NCBI GenBank assembly: GCA_965248635.1
Contig: OZ252114.1
Location: forward strand, 1,488,001-1,552,000
Direction: 5' to 3'
Length of the DNA stretch: 64,000 nucleotides
From: CBDAPI01 sp965248635
GTDB lineage: Bacteria; Acidobacteriota; UBA6911; RPQK01; CBDAPI01
The notes under the pieces were generated by a model. It ran no database searches and was not told the origin of the DNA. It worked only from the letters and a program-made list of their open reading frames with translations. Every line of letters starts with the position of its first letter. The first letter of the stretch is position 1. The translations under genes and the position numbers were made by a program. Of this stretch, positions 27,657 through 36,075 are shown piece by piece.

Positions 27657-27872
27657 TTACCAATCAGTACCGGCGTTTGCCGAGTTACTGCTCAGCTTTC
27701 CGTGTTCTCTATGTTCATCTGCCGGGTGACAGCCCATATCCGCTTCCGGCAAGTCGAAAATCAGCCATCCATCACCGGCATCGGTGTAGGGAAAGCCGAG
27801 CTTGTCCCGCAGGAAAGCTCTGAGAGCCTCCGGCTCCGAGGAGTAGAACATCGTGTGGACGCCTGTGATCAT
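27657..27872 (-). pseudogene. VOC/glyoxalase-family fragment
   Basis: The 71-codon frame starts VHTMFYSSEPEALRAFLRDK and continues LGFPYTDAGDGWLIFDLP, the first beta-alpha-beta-beta-beta module of a vicinal-oxygen-chelate protein. Full members have two modules (about 120 residues). Here the frame ends after ADMGCHPADE and an unrelated tail, right at the bioF start. It is probably the relic of a deletion that placed bioF next to it. It may still provide the operon's 5' leader. Confidence 0.6.
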
Positions 27873-27903
27873 CGCCTCATCCTCTCATTCGTTGTGCGCT
27901 CCG

Positions 27904-29400
27904 CTACTGGAGCTCTACGCGCGTGTAGGGGCTCGAGAGATAGAAGTTGTGGCCGTAGGCCGGTTGACTGTGATTACTGAAAAAGTCGATCCGGGAGGCG
28001 CCCGGGCGCAGTGGGATTGCAGCGGTCCAGGCACCGGTCTTCTGGTCCAGGGTCATATCTATCCACTGATCGTCCGGGATCCGATCGCGCAGATAGGCCG
28101 CTGATCCACCCGGCGCGCGGTCGTACATCCACCAGATCCGACCGTTCTCGGGCTGCGGTCCGGTGTCGAAGACCACCTTCACCCGCAGCTTGCCGTCGAC
28201 CAGGCTGTGGCTGGATTTCGGAGGCTCCAGTAATGATTCGCCTCCAAAGAAGTGATGCAGGAGGAAAGCATTCAGGTTCTCTTCCCCGAAATACTCGGTT
28301 TCCCCCTCGTGACGCTCCGCAACGGAATATCGAGCAGCGGGATGCAGTCTCATCCCGTGTCCGCCGTTTGGCTTGTAGTAGACAGGGATGTGAGAGTGGT
28401 GTTGAGCGCCCCAGAGGATGTCATACGCCACCCAATCGTGGGTGCCCGGTTGAAAGTGAATGTCTACCCCGCGAGCCATCAGCTGATCCCAGTTCTCGGA
28501 GACGAGAACCCGGCCGCCACTCTCCCTGGATATCTGACGAATGTCCTCCCAGGACAAGCCGGCCTTCAGCGCCACCTTGTGCATCTGCCGAGCCGAACCC
28601 CAGGCCATCTGGCGGTACCAGTCCACCGTGTGTTCCCCGGGATCGGGGCCTTCTTCAACTGCCTTGAAAAACGAATCATTGGCTGCCTTCACCTCATCCA
28701 TGGCCGCCTGATCCAGGCTTCGTAGCGGGGAGAGGTAGGCTGGAGCCACATTCGAGAAAGTTGCGGTGAATCGGCTGTCGTGGATGAGGGCAATGGCCGG
28801 GGAAAAGCCGTTCTTGGAACTGCCCGATCCGGCCACCTTACCCGGCTCGAAATGGTCTCTCTCCGCCAAGGCCGCAGTCACCGCCCGCATCAGGGTCATG
28901 GGCCAGATCCAGGTCGTATTGTAGCGCGGATTGAGGGCCTTCAGGAGTCGCGGAATCATCTCTTGCTCGAGTTCTCGACCTCCCGGCATCACCCGCAGTC
29001 TCTGCACTACGGTGTAGACCAGGCCGACAGCCCCGTCAATCAGAGCCTGCTGTGTCTTGTTGAGTCGGGCATCCTGCTCGAGGAGTTTGTGCCGATGCTG
29101 ACTGGTGACATGAATCGCTTTCGCTTTCCGGTTCAGGGGAACAATGAGGCGCACTGGAATCCGGTAATCCTGGCCCGGCCACCACTCCGCAACCTTGATT
29201 TCGATCAGTTTCTGCCGCGTCGTCTTGTTCAGGGAGTCCGGGTGCCAGTCCTGCAGCACCTTGACGTCCACGGTGGTTTCGTCCAGTATTTCCGCCGGAT
29301 CAAAAAGTGGCCCGGTTTCGGCAAGAGTGTGGGGCACGAGCAGGATCAGGAGCACCAGCAGGGCAAGCATTCGGCTGGCCGGTTTCATCTTCGTGTTCAT
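27904..29400 (-). CDS. Secreted alpha/beta-hydrolase-like protein (PhoPQ-activated AprA/PqaA-like)
   Basis: The 498-residue protein has a signal peptide (RMLALLVLLILLVPHTLAE). The central segment WIWPMTLMRAVTAALAERDH, followed by KVAGSGSSKNGFSPAIALIH, looks like the nucleophile elbow of the PhoPQ-activated pathogenicity-related hydrolases, with Ser in GSGSSKNG. A later Asp in MARGVDIHFQPGTHDW and His in NGGHGMRLHP could complete a triad. The C-terminal part is beta-rich. The family match is by motif only and the substrate is unknown. The start follows GGAGCAATC. Confidence 0.6.
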   Translation of the reverse strand: MNTKMKPASRMLALLVLLILLVPHTLAETGPLFDPAEILDETTVDVKVLQDWHPDSLNKTTRQKLIEIKVAEWWPGQDYRIPVRLIVPLNRKAKAIHVTSQHRHKLLEQDARLNKTQQALIDGAVGLVYTVVQRLRVMPGGRELEQEMIPRLLKALNPRYNTTWIWPMTLMRAVTAALAERDHFEPGKVAGSGSSKNGFSPAIALIHDSRFTATFSNVAPAYLSPLRSLDQAAMDEVKAANDSFFKAVEEGPDPGEHTVDWYRQMAWGSARQMHKVALKAGLSWEDIRQISRESGGRVLVSENWDQLMARGVDIHFQPGTHDWVAYDILWGAQHHSHIPVYYKPNGGHGMRLHPAARYSVAERHEGETEYFGEENLNAFLLHHFFGGESLLEPPKSSHSLVDGKLRVKVVFDTGPQPENGRIWWMYDRAPGGSAAYLRDRIPDDQWIDMTLDQKTGAWTAAIPLRPGASRIDFFSNHSQPAYGHNFYLSSPYTRVELQ

Positions 29401-29506
29401 GATTGCTCCAAGACTCGCAACACCTGGCAGTGAGTCAGCCGAGTCATCGAATCTTTGATGGAATCATACAGCATGAGAGCCTCTAAGGACTCTGAACTTC
29501 GCATAA

Positions 29507-29687
29507 GGGCTCGCGCAGAAATAACTTGGTAGAATTGGCGCTTAGATTTGCATCAGATTTGGCCGCGAACGATTGAGCGAAACCGCAGGCGTAGCCGGGT
29601 CTACGTTGAGGATTTCGCGATTGAGGAGCGGCCGAAGATGGTGTGAAGATGAGATGCCAAAATGCCAAGTTATTTCTGCGCGAGCCC
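29507..29687. mobile_element. MITE-like element, 181 bp, with 23-bp perfect inverted ends and TAA duplication
   Basis: The ends are exact inverted repeats beginning GGGCTCGCGCAGAAATAA (29507-29529 and 29665-29687). The trinucleotide TAA flanks both sides (29504-29506 and 29688-29690). The interior carries no credible gene. A 3-bp duplication is typical of some IS5-group elements, so it may be moved in trans by such a transposase. None is in this window. Confidence 0.75.
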
Positions 29688-29949
29688 TAAGGGGACATCC
29701 ATGATAAGTAATTGTCAAGTGAGACAAGGATCCCCCCTCGGTGCTGTGGAGAGCACCGTTGAGTATGAAGAAAGTGCCTCGAGACTTTCAATCGTGGGGG
29801 TCAATGGCAAGCATGACCAGACATCCATGAGCTGTATCGGGCCTCGAAGGGCCGTCACAGAAGATTGAGTTTGGGTTAACCCGCCGGCCTCCAAACAGTC
29901 TACGGGTGTATCGGAGCCGTTGTCTGCGGCCGTCACACAGTCCCTTTAG
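29688..29949. other. Intergenic, no gene recognised
   Basis: Between the MITE and the IS1380 fragment there are only short frames with no ribosome site and no recognisable motif. A 6-bp inverted repeat GAAAGT/ACTTTC near 29771-29790 is the only structure noticed. Confidence 0.4.
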
Positions 29950-30128
29950 CCCGGATTATGCAGGAGATCTAAATTCAAGTGAGATTTGGGCCCAGAAAAA
30001 AGGCCGTAGCTCTCTGATATAAAAGGGTTTAGAGAAACAAAGACCCTAAACAGGAGCTACGGAAATGTCAAAAACAGTCTGCCAGAATACCCTGCCATTT
30101 CATAGCCACAGAAACATCACGGCTCGTT
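29950..30128 (+). mobile_element. IS1380 left-end fragment
   Basis: These 179 bp match the first 179 bp of the complete IS1380 element (11852-12030) with one visible difference, a change of GGCAATG to GGAAATG just before the transposase start. They include the left inverted end and the first 21 or so codons, then stop abruptly at CTCGTT, where host sequence begins. The remainder of an IS1380 copy, starting at the matching position, is at 31811-33285 in the opposite orientation. Confidence 0.9.
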
Positions 30129-30555
30129 AGCCCACTGGTTCGTCCGCCTGATTGCGGAGTCGGGAGATCTTGCGGACCCCTACAATGTACTGGGCCAGCT
30201 CTCGGACAGCGTACAGGACTATGATTCGCACGACCTGAAGGAGTTGCCTCCCTCCGGGAGTTCCTACCTGAGCATTCTGTTTCCGCACCCGGAGTGGGAG
30301 GAGAAGAGCGGAGACTACACCTCGGACTTTCATTCTGTGCAGAGCAAGATCAAAGACGAGTGGTACTTTGAAGTTGTGAGCTCGGATCCGGGCGCAACCG
30401 TGACCCTGAGGTGGGAAGGGCAGGAGTCGCTGCTGGAGAAAGCCTTTCTGGTCGATGCCGAGACGGGAAAACGGTATCGGGTCAAGCGACACGACAGCTA
30501 TATCTTCACGATGCACGGCTCGCGTCAGGGATTCTGGTGGCTGGCGACCCACTGA
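30129..30555 (+). pseudogene. C-terminal half of a host gene split by inversion
   Basis: The open frame begins HWFVRLIAESGDLADPYNVL directly at the IS1380 break, passes SSYLSILFPHPEWEEKSGD and ends SRQGFWWLATH. It has no start codon of its own at the junction. The matching N-terminal half lies on the opposite strand at 33286-33970. Joining the two gives an uninterrupted frame (GAG ACA GCC CAC TGG across the join). The protein family was not recognised; it looks secreted and beta-rich. Confidence 0.7.
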
Positions 30556-30558
30556 CCG

Positions 30559-30587
30559 GGGGACAGTCTACTCTGTCCCCTTTTTTT
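30559..30587 (+). terminator. Rho-independent terminator
   Basis: GGGGACAG (30559-30566) pairs with CTGTCCCC (30573-30580) around a 6-nt loop and is followed by seven T. It stands directly after the stop codon of the split gene's C-terminal half and was probably its natural terminator. A longer 12-bp inverted repeat, CAGTCTACTCTG (30564-30575) with CAGAGTAGACTG (30604-30615), overlaps it. Confidence 0.8.
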
Positions 30588-30653
30588 CACGGGGAATTGG
30601 TGCCAGAGTAGACTGTTTGAATGCATAAGTGACGAGAGTTGACAGAGTAGAGA

Positions 30654-30717
30654 TGGAGAATCCTCCCATAACCAAAAACAAGCGAGCACGAGCTCGGCAA
30701 GCAAGGAGGATTCTCCA
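30654..30717 (+). promoter_or_regulatory. Hairpin masking the IS110-family transposase ribosome site
   Basis: TGGAGAATCCTCC (30654-30666) pairs perfectly with GGAGGATTCTCCA (30705-30717), which ends at the base before the ATG and contains the GGAGG ribosome site. In a long transcript entering from outside the site would be hidden. The 160 bp upstream of this gene is also where IS110-group elements keep their bridge RNA. Confidence 0.6.
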
Positions 30718-31734
30718 ATGGCAGAAACATACTACGTGGGTCTGGACATCCACAAGAAGGTGGTGAGCTACTGTGTCAAGCGGGCCTGTGGCGAGGTGGT
30801 TGATGAGGGAGTGATCGCAGCCCGTCGTAAGGATCTTGTCAGATGGGCGGAACAGCTGGAGGGAAGGTGGATTGGAGCGATGGAGGCGACCCTGTTCACG
30901 GGATGGATCTACGACACTCTGAAGCCTTTTGCTGAAGAGCTGAAGGTGGCCCATCCGGCCATGCTCAAAGCCATCGCGGTGGGGAAGAACAAGAGCGATC
31001 GACTGGACGCGCGCAAGATCGCCGATTTGACCCGCTGCAATCTTCTGGTGGAGTCCTATATGCCCCCGCCCGAGATGCGGCAACTCAGAACAGTGCTGCG
31101 CTACCGCAACCTGGTGGTGGGCCAGGCGGTACAGATCAAAAACCGAATCGCCGGACTGCTGATGGAAACGGGAACGGCCTACAACAGCAAGAAGTTGCAC
31201 GGCCAGAGGTACTTTCGAGAGCTGATGAGCGAACTGGAGGGGGTCCCCGACTCGGTAGTGCAGCTGTTGAGGCTGAGCCGCAACGGTCTGGAGAGCCTGC
31301 TGCAGCTCGAGCGTCAACTGATCCGAGGCCTGTTGGGGCAACCGCTGCTGGTCCAGCGGGTCGAGTTGTTGAGAACGATCCCGGGTGTGGGGATCATCAC
31401 GGGACTGACCTGGGCCCTGGAGATCGGAGAGGTGAGTCGAATTCCCTCCATCGGGCAGGGGATCAGCTACTGTGGGCTGTGCCAAGGCCTGAATGAATCG
31501 GCCGGCAAAGCCCAGCGAGGGCCGATTTCAAAGCAGCGCAACAAGCACCTGCAGCGCACCTTGATTGAAGCAGCTAAACTGGCTCCTCGATTTCACCCCG
31601 GACTGGCTGCCGTCTACCACAAGGCCCTCGAGCAGGGTCATGCCAATCGAGCCACTATCCAGGTGGCACGCAAACTGGTGGCCTATCTGCTGGCCGTGGA
31701 TCGCTCGGGCAGGCCCTTCCAGCTACGGGTCTGA
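30718..31734 (+). CDS. IS110-family transposase/recombinase (DEDD)
   Basis: The 338-residue protein has the RuvC-like DEDD domain (YYVGLDIHKKVVSYCV, EATLFTGWIY, and KNKSDRLDARKIADL). Its C-terminal Transposase_20 domain (LLRTIPGVGIITGLTWALEI, then YCGLCQGLNESAGK) has a candidate catalytic Ser in RGPISKQRNKHLQRTL. IS110 enzymes recombine DNA under guidance of an element-encoded bridge RNA. The frame is intact. The ends of the element could not be fixed: IS1380 sequence begins only 76 bp after the stop, and the split gene's terminator lies about 130 bp before the start. Confidence 0.9.
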   Translation: MAETYYVGLDIHKKVVSYCVKRACGEVVDEGVIAARRKDLVRWAEQLEGRWIGAMEATLFTGWIYDTLKPFAEELKVAHPAMLKAIAVGKNKSDRLDARKIADLTRCNLLVESYMPPPEMRQLRTVLRYRNLVVGQAVQIKNRIAGLLMETGTAYNSKKLHGQRYFRELMSELEGVPDSVVQLLRLSRNGLESLLQLERQLIRGLLGQPLLVQRVELLRTIPGVGIITGLTWALEIGEVSRIPSIGQGISYCGLCQGLNESAGKAQRGPISKQRNKHLQRTLIEAAKLAPRFHPGLAAVYHKALEQGHANRATIQVARKLVAYLLAVDRSGRPFQLRV

Positions 31735-31810
31735 AGAGCTGGGGACGCAAGTTCGTGGAAGGTTTTGAAGATTTTTGGCTAATCGAGACTCCCGCCGGTC
31801 CTCCCTTAAG

Positions 31811-33285
31811 CCCGGATTATGCAAGAACCGTAGTCCGGTGTTGAAAAACGACTCGAGAAGTGGCCCAACTCGGAAGCGGGCAGGTGTGACAGGCGGATTT
31901 GCGAAGAATATGGGTTGGCGAGGCGTTTGAGTGGTTTGGGGAGTGAATTTCAGACAGATCTGGGCCTGGATGAGTGTCGGAAGCGGTTTTCCGGGGGAGC
32001 TGGGAAAAGCTAACTGGAGTTCAGGCGACTCAAGACGAGGTGGAAGAGGGGTTGTTCGGGGAAGGCTGAGGAAAGATGGACCCAGATGCGTCGAGTGGTT
32101 TGTCGGATCCGGGCCCCAATCTTGAGGACCCGACGACGTAAGGTTTCGATTTCGAGCTTGTGCCAGGGGGTTCCGTGCAGATAGTCGCGCAGGCGCACGA
32201 ACATCTGGTAAGCCAGTGCATGCAGGAGGAGTCGAAACTGATTGGCCAGGAATCGATGACAGCTGAGTCGGTCCATGCTCAGATGATTCTTGAAGGCCTT
32301 GATGAAGTTCTCGGTCTGCCCTCGGTTTGTGTAGTGGTCATAAAGTGATTGGGAGCAGAGATCGTCCCGGTTGGTGACTACAAAGCGACGGTTGATCCCA
32401 CGCTGATCGACCTCCACTTTGACAATGACGCGACGGGATCGATCCCAGCTGTGGGCTCGATAAAGAAACTCGTCAAACTGACGCTGTTTTTCCTCCAGCT
32501 CAACGAACCTCAGCCGAGTCGAATCCAGCAGCGGCTCGACCACTCGCTGCAGGCGAGGGTTTCGACTTAACCCAATGACATATTGGAGTTTATTCTCTTC
32601 ACCTTCACAGAACTCGTAGAGCCGAGGCGTGGCAAAGCCGCTGTCGGCCCGAATCTCAATCTCGACATCCGTCCCCACTCCTTGTCGGATGGCCTCCACG
32701 ACGCGCTTCAAAACGGGCACGATGTGAGAGGCAGCCCCCTTGTTGCCAGGTCTCAACATGGCACACACCAGGTCTCCCGTGGCGGCATCGAAGATCAGCA
32801 AAGGATGCAGAATGTGGTTTCGGTAATACCCGTGGTAGAAGGAGAACTCCTGTTGGCCGTGAGTGTGGTCATCGGTACTGTCCAGATCCAGGATGATCTT
32901 GCTGGGGCGTCTCTTCTTCAGGGAGCGCACATAACGGCCTAGCAGCCACCGGCTCAGACGCATCAGATCCTTCTTGGTGACGGAGTTCTCCAAACGGGAG
33001 AAAGTCGGCTGGGTGGCCAAGTCGGGATCGCTCTCGGGCAACTGATCACAGACTGTCTTGAGCATCGGATCCGAGCGCAGCGTATCGGCGTCGTTACAGT
33101 CTTCGTAGCCGGCCACGATCTGCAAGACTCGTTGTCGGATCAACTTCAACAGGTCATGACGAATGTAGCGTTGGTCTCGACTTTCCGAAATACAGGAACT
33201 GAAGCCCTCGCACAATCGATGTTGACGATCCAGCGATCCAAACAACAACCATCCTGCGTCGGAAGTGAGGCTCCCCCCATCAAAA
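31811..33285 (-). mobile_element. IS1380 copy lacking its left end
   Basis: These 1475 bp correspond without length change to 12029-13503 of the complete IS1380, in reverse orientation, with the right inverted end at 31811-31823. The missing first part matches the fragment at 29950-30128, and the two pieces overlap by only TT. Flanks of the two outer ends (TTAG on one side, CTTA on the other after re-inversion) do not form the usual direct duplication, so more than one event has shaped this locus. Confidence 0.9.
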
Positions 33286-33884
33286 GTCTCCTTCTTGTTC
33301 TTCGACTTCCGAAAGGCCACCGCCTGAGACACCGTCTCCGCCAACGCCTCGCAGTCCCCCGCCGGGTTGGCCGGAATCTTCAGCTTGATGCCCTCTGCAA
33401 AGGCCTCCACCCAGAACCCGTCCCAGGGAACCAGTGTCCCTTTCAATCCCGGTGTCTGCCCATCAAAGGCCGCGTAGTTGCCGCTGGCCCATTTGTGGGC
33501 AATTCGCGAGATGAAACCCGCCGCATCCGCTTCTCCCAGGGTACAGGTCGGAGTATTGGCGCACTGCTGAGGGGTCGCCGCCGGGTTGATCACCTCCACG
33601 TCCGCCCAGCACACATCGAACTCAAAAGGATGGCCCATCAGGTTGTAGCGCCCTCCCCCATCACCCTCCAGCGATGCCTCCACCGGCACGCTGTAGAGCC
33701 CTTGAACCGTTACCTCCTGGCCCACCTCCGTCGTCTTGATCCAGTACCCTCTCCCCACCTCCAGAGTCTCGTCCCAGCCCACCGACTGGTAGCTGTCCCC
33801 TTCGGTGTCGTGGTACTTGCGCCCAAAGACGATCCAGTCCCCTTCATGGACGCCCGCCAGATCCTCTCCGAATACCTGCCCCAC
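32010..33884 (-). pseudogene. Chimeric frame: host protein N-part fused to IS1380 transposase
   Basis: A 624-codon frame runs from host sequence (GYWIKTTEVGQEVTVQGLYS, WDGFWVEAFAEGIKLKIP, ending FRKSKNKKE) straight into the IS1380 transposase from FDGGSLTSDAGWLLF to its normal end. The transposase part lacks only about 21 N-terminal residues and keeps all DDE motifs. The fusion is in frame by chance at the inversion joint. The nominal start at 33884 is a GTG inside host sequence; no ribosome site supports it. Confidence 0.75.
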
Positions 33885-33970
33885 CTTGTTGGCCGTCCCC
33901 GGGTTACAGGTCAGTGAGATCTGCTTATGGATTTCTGCTTGCGGACGCTTCCTCCACCAACGGACCCATC
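33286..33970 (-). pseudogene. N-terminal part of the inversion-split host gene
   Basis: On the minus strand the frame after a TGA near 33971 reads ISLTCNPGTANKVGQVFGED, then LAGVHEGDWIVFGRKYHDTE and GYWIKTTE. It continues to KSKNKKE at 33286, where IS1380 sequence starts. It has no convincing start codon, so the 5' end is also missing. With the 30129-30555 piece it forms one open protein of at least 360 residues of unknown family. Repeated W/G-rich motifs (GYWIKTTE, DGFWVEA) suggest an extracellular beta-sandwich protein. Confidence 0.65.
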
Positions 33971-33992
33971 ATCGCGTTTGACCCTAGGCGCT

Positions 33993-34010
33993 TAGTAGAC
34001 TAGACTACTA
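33993..34010. promoter_or_regulatory. Probable operator of the toxin-antitoxin operon
   Basis: TAGTAG (33993-33998) and CTACTA (34005-34010) form an inverted repeat 21 bp before the antitoxin ATG. Antitoxin or complex binding to such a site is the usual autoregulation. No clear -35/-10 pair could be fixed. Confidence 0.4.
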
Positions 34011-34031
34011 GTGGACAGAAAGAGGCGTGCG

Positions 34032-34271
34032 ATGGCGACGGCAACTGTGAGAATCCCTGCGGAAAAGAGAGACATCCTGAGAATCATCGCCGGGATCGAG
34101 AAGACCAAGATGAAGGAGATCCTCTCCGAACTCATCGATGAGTACATCGAGCGGCACCAGGAAACGCTGGACCTACTTTCCCGACCCGAGTGGGTCGACA
34201 TCATCGCTCGCGGCAAGGGAGAAGTGGACAAGGGCGTCAAGGGCAAGAGGCTCGATGAGCTGGCGGATTGA
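34032..34271 (+). CDS. Antitoxin of a RelE/ParE-type toxin-antitoxin pair
   Basis: The 79-residue protein starts MATATVRIPAEKRDILRIIA at the ATG at 34032; the longer frame to 34011 reaches into the operator region. The N-terminal RIPAEKRDILRIIAGIEKTK region resembles a ribbon-helix-helix DNA-binding fold. The acidic C-terminus (LSRPEWVDIIARGKGEVDKG) would wrap the toxin. It overlaps the toxin start by 17 bp, so the two are translated together. Confidence 0.75.
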   Translation: MATATVRIPAEKRDILRIIAGIEKTKMKEILSELIDEYIERHQETLDLLSRPEWVDIIARGKGEVDKGVKGKRLDELAD

Positions 34272-34521
34272 GGTCAAGCCGTCGGCCGAGAAGCAATACC
34301 TCAGACTCGACAGAACCACTCGCCGACGGATCAAGGAAACCCTGCACGGCCTCGAAAGAGCAGAGCAGCCGCTGCTTCACCCGCGCGTGCGACCCCTGAC
34401 GGGAAAGCTCAAAGGAGACTACAGGGTCAGGGTTGGGGGCTGGCGGGTTCTCCTCACACCCGATCGGGAGTCCCAAGTGCTCCATGTCTACGCCATTCTT
34501 CCCCGTGGCGATGCGTATTGA
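34255..34521 (+). CDS. RelE/ParE-family toxin
   Basis: The 88-residue protein from ATG 34255 reads MSWRIEVKPSAEKQYLRLDR, then HPRVRPLTGKLKGDYRVRVG, GWRVLLTPDRE and LHVYAILPRGDAY. This is the RelE/ParE fold with basic residues (Lys/Arg in LKGDYRVRVGGWRV) for mRNA cleavage or gyrase inhibition. Which of the two it does cannot be told from sequence. It follows its antitoxin with overlap, next to the IS-rich segment, a common place for such pairs. Confidence 0.85.
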   Translation: MSWRIEVKPSAEKQYLRLDRTTRRRIKETLHGLERAEQPLLHPRVRPLTGKLKGDYRVRVGGWRVLLTPDRESQVLHVYAILPRGDAY

Positions 34522-34583
34522 CCTTCTGAAGTCATCCGAAAAGGGTGCTTCTTCAGGCAACTGTTGTTGAGGGCGGAGTACTC

Positions 34584-36008
34584 CTAGGCGATGATGCCGT
34601 GGATGACCTCGCCGTGAACATCAGTGAGCCGGAAATCGCGACCGGCGTACGGATAGGTCAACTTTTTGTGCTCGAGGCCCAGAAGATACAGAATCGTGGC
34701 ATGGAGGTCGTGGAAATGGACCTTGTTTTCCACAGCATAATAGCCGTAATCGTCCGTCCGTCCGTATGTGATTCCCGGTTTCACACCCCCACCGGCCAGC
34801 CACATGGTGAACCCGTGCGGGTTGTGGTCACGGCCATCAGAGCCGTCGACCGTGGGGGTGCGGCCGAACTCGCCGCCCCAGATCACCAGTGTGTCCTCCA
34901 GTAAACCACGGCCTTTCAGATCGCGGATAAGGCCGGCGATCGGCTTGTCAATCGAACGGGACATCTGGATCATATTCTCTTTTAGCTTTTTGTGGTGGTC
35001 CCAACCGTTACTGTTACATTGAACGAAGCGTACACCATGCTCGCAAAAGCGGCGGGCCATAAGGCATTGGAGCCCGAAGTCCTGCGTGTCCGGATCATCG
35101 AGGCCGTAGAGGCGCCGTGTCTGTGCAGTTTCGCCGGAAATATCCTGGACCTCGGGCGCTTCAGCTTGCATGCGGAAAGCGAGTTCAAACGTCGCAATGC
35201 GGCTTTCCAACTCACTGTCGAAGCCCGTCTGCTGCAATTGCCGACGCGCCATTCGTCCCAGCATGTCGAGTTCGAGCCTTTGCAGGTCGGCACGCGCCAG
35301 GCCGCTGCCTATAAACGGGAATCCGGCATCCTCGGGTTTCATCTCACCGTGCCCCATAGGAGTTCCGTGATAGGCGGCAGGAAGAAAGGCTGAGCTGTAG
35401 TTGTTCGCTCCTCCTTGCGGGAGGGCCTGGCAGATCGTAATGTATCCCGGCAGGTTTTGATTTTCACTACCCAATCCGTAGGTAATCCAGGAACCCATGC
35501 TGGGACGGATAAATGTGTCACTACCGGTGTGCCACTCCAATACTGCGCCGCCGTGGCGGGGGTTTGAGCAGTGCATGGAGCGGATGATACACAGGTCATC
35601 GACCACACCGGCGACGTGAGGGAATACTTCACTTACTTCCGCCCCGCTCTCGCCATGCTGCTGAAACTGGAAGGGAGAACCTACCAGGTTGCCCATCCGG
35701 CTGGGAAAGGAAACAATGCGGGGCGCATCAAAAGGTAATGGCTTACCGTTGTCTCTGGCCAGGACCGGCTTGTGATCAAAGGTATCGATGTGAGATGGCC
35801 CCCCGAACATGAACAGCATGATCACGCGTTTGGCTTTGGGAGCGAAGTGAGGGGGTTTCACCGCCAGCGGATCAGTGGCAGTTGCCGCAGCATCCTCGGA
35901 AAGAAGTGCTGCCAAAGCCAGGCTCCCGAATCCCGCTCCCATCTGCCGAAGCATGTCCCGCCGGGAGAGGATCGGTTCTTGACAGGAGCAGGTTAACAGT
36001 TTCCTCAT
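34584..36008 (-). CDS. DUF1501 (sulfatase-like) protein with TAT signal
   Basis: The 474-residue protein has a twin-arginine signal (SRRDMLRQMGAGFGSLALAA). Family landmarks are RVIMLFMFGGPSHIDTFDHK, a metal-binding-like NGWDHHKK, and LVIWGGEFGRTPTVDGSDGRDHNPHGF near the end. DUF1501 belongs to the alkaline-phosphatase/sulfatase superfamily and is almost always paired with a DUF1549/DUF1553 cytochrome gene, as here, 67 bp upstream on the same strand. The pair is probably exported and has an uncharacterised redox or hydrolytic role. The gene is intact. Confidence 0.9.
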   Translation of the reverse strand: MRKLLTCSCQEPILSRRDMLRQMGAGFGSLALAALLSEDAAATATDPLAVKPPHFAPKAKRVIMLFMFGGPSHIDTFDHKPVLARDNGKPLPFDAPRIVSFPSRMGNLVGSPFQFQQHGESGAEVSEVFPHVAGVVDDLCIIRSMHCSNPRHGGAVLEWHTGSDTFIRPSMGSWITYGLGSENQNLPGYITICQALPQGGANNYSSAFLPAAYHGTPMGHGEMKPEDAGFPFIGSGLARADLQRLELDMLGRMARRQLQQTGFDSELESRIATFELAFRMQAEAPEVQDISGETAQTRRLYGLDDPDTQDFGLQCLMARRFCEHGVRFVQCNSNGWDHHKKLKENMIQMSRSIDKPIAGLIRDLKGRGLLEDTLVIWGGEFGRTPTVDGSDGRDHNPHGFTMWLAGGGVKPGITYGRTDDYGYYAVENKVHFHDLHATILYLLGLEHKKLTYPYAGRDFRLTDVHGEVIHGIIA

Positions 36009-36075
36009 GAGACGCCTCTTAGCATATTCGGTCGCCTTTGATCGAATCCGGTCTTACCATTGGACACTTCTGAGA

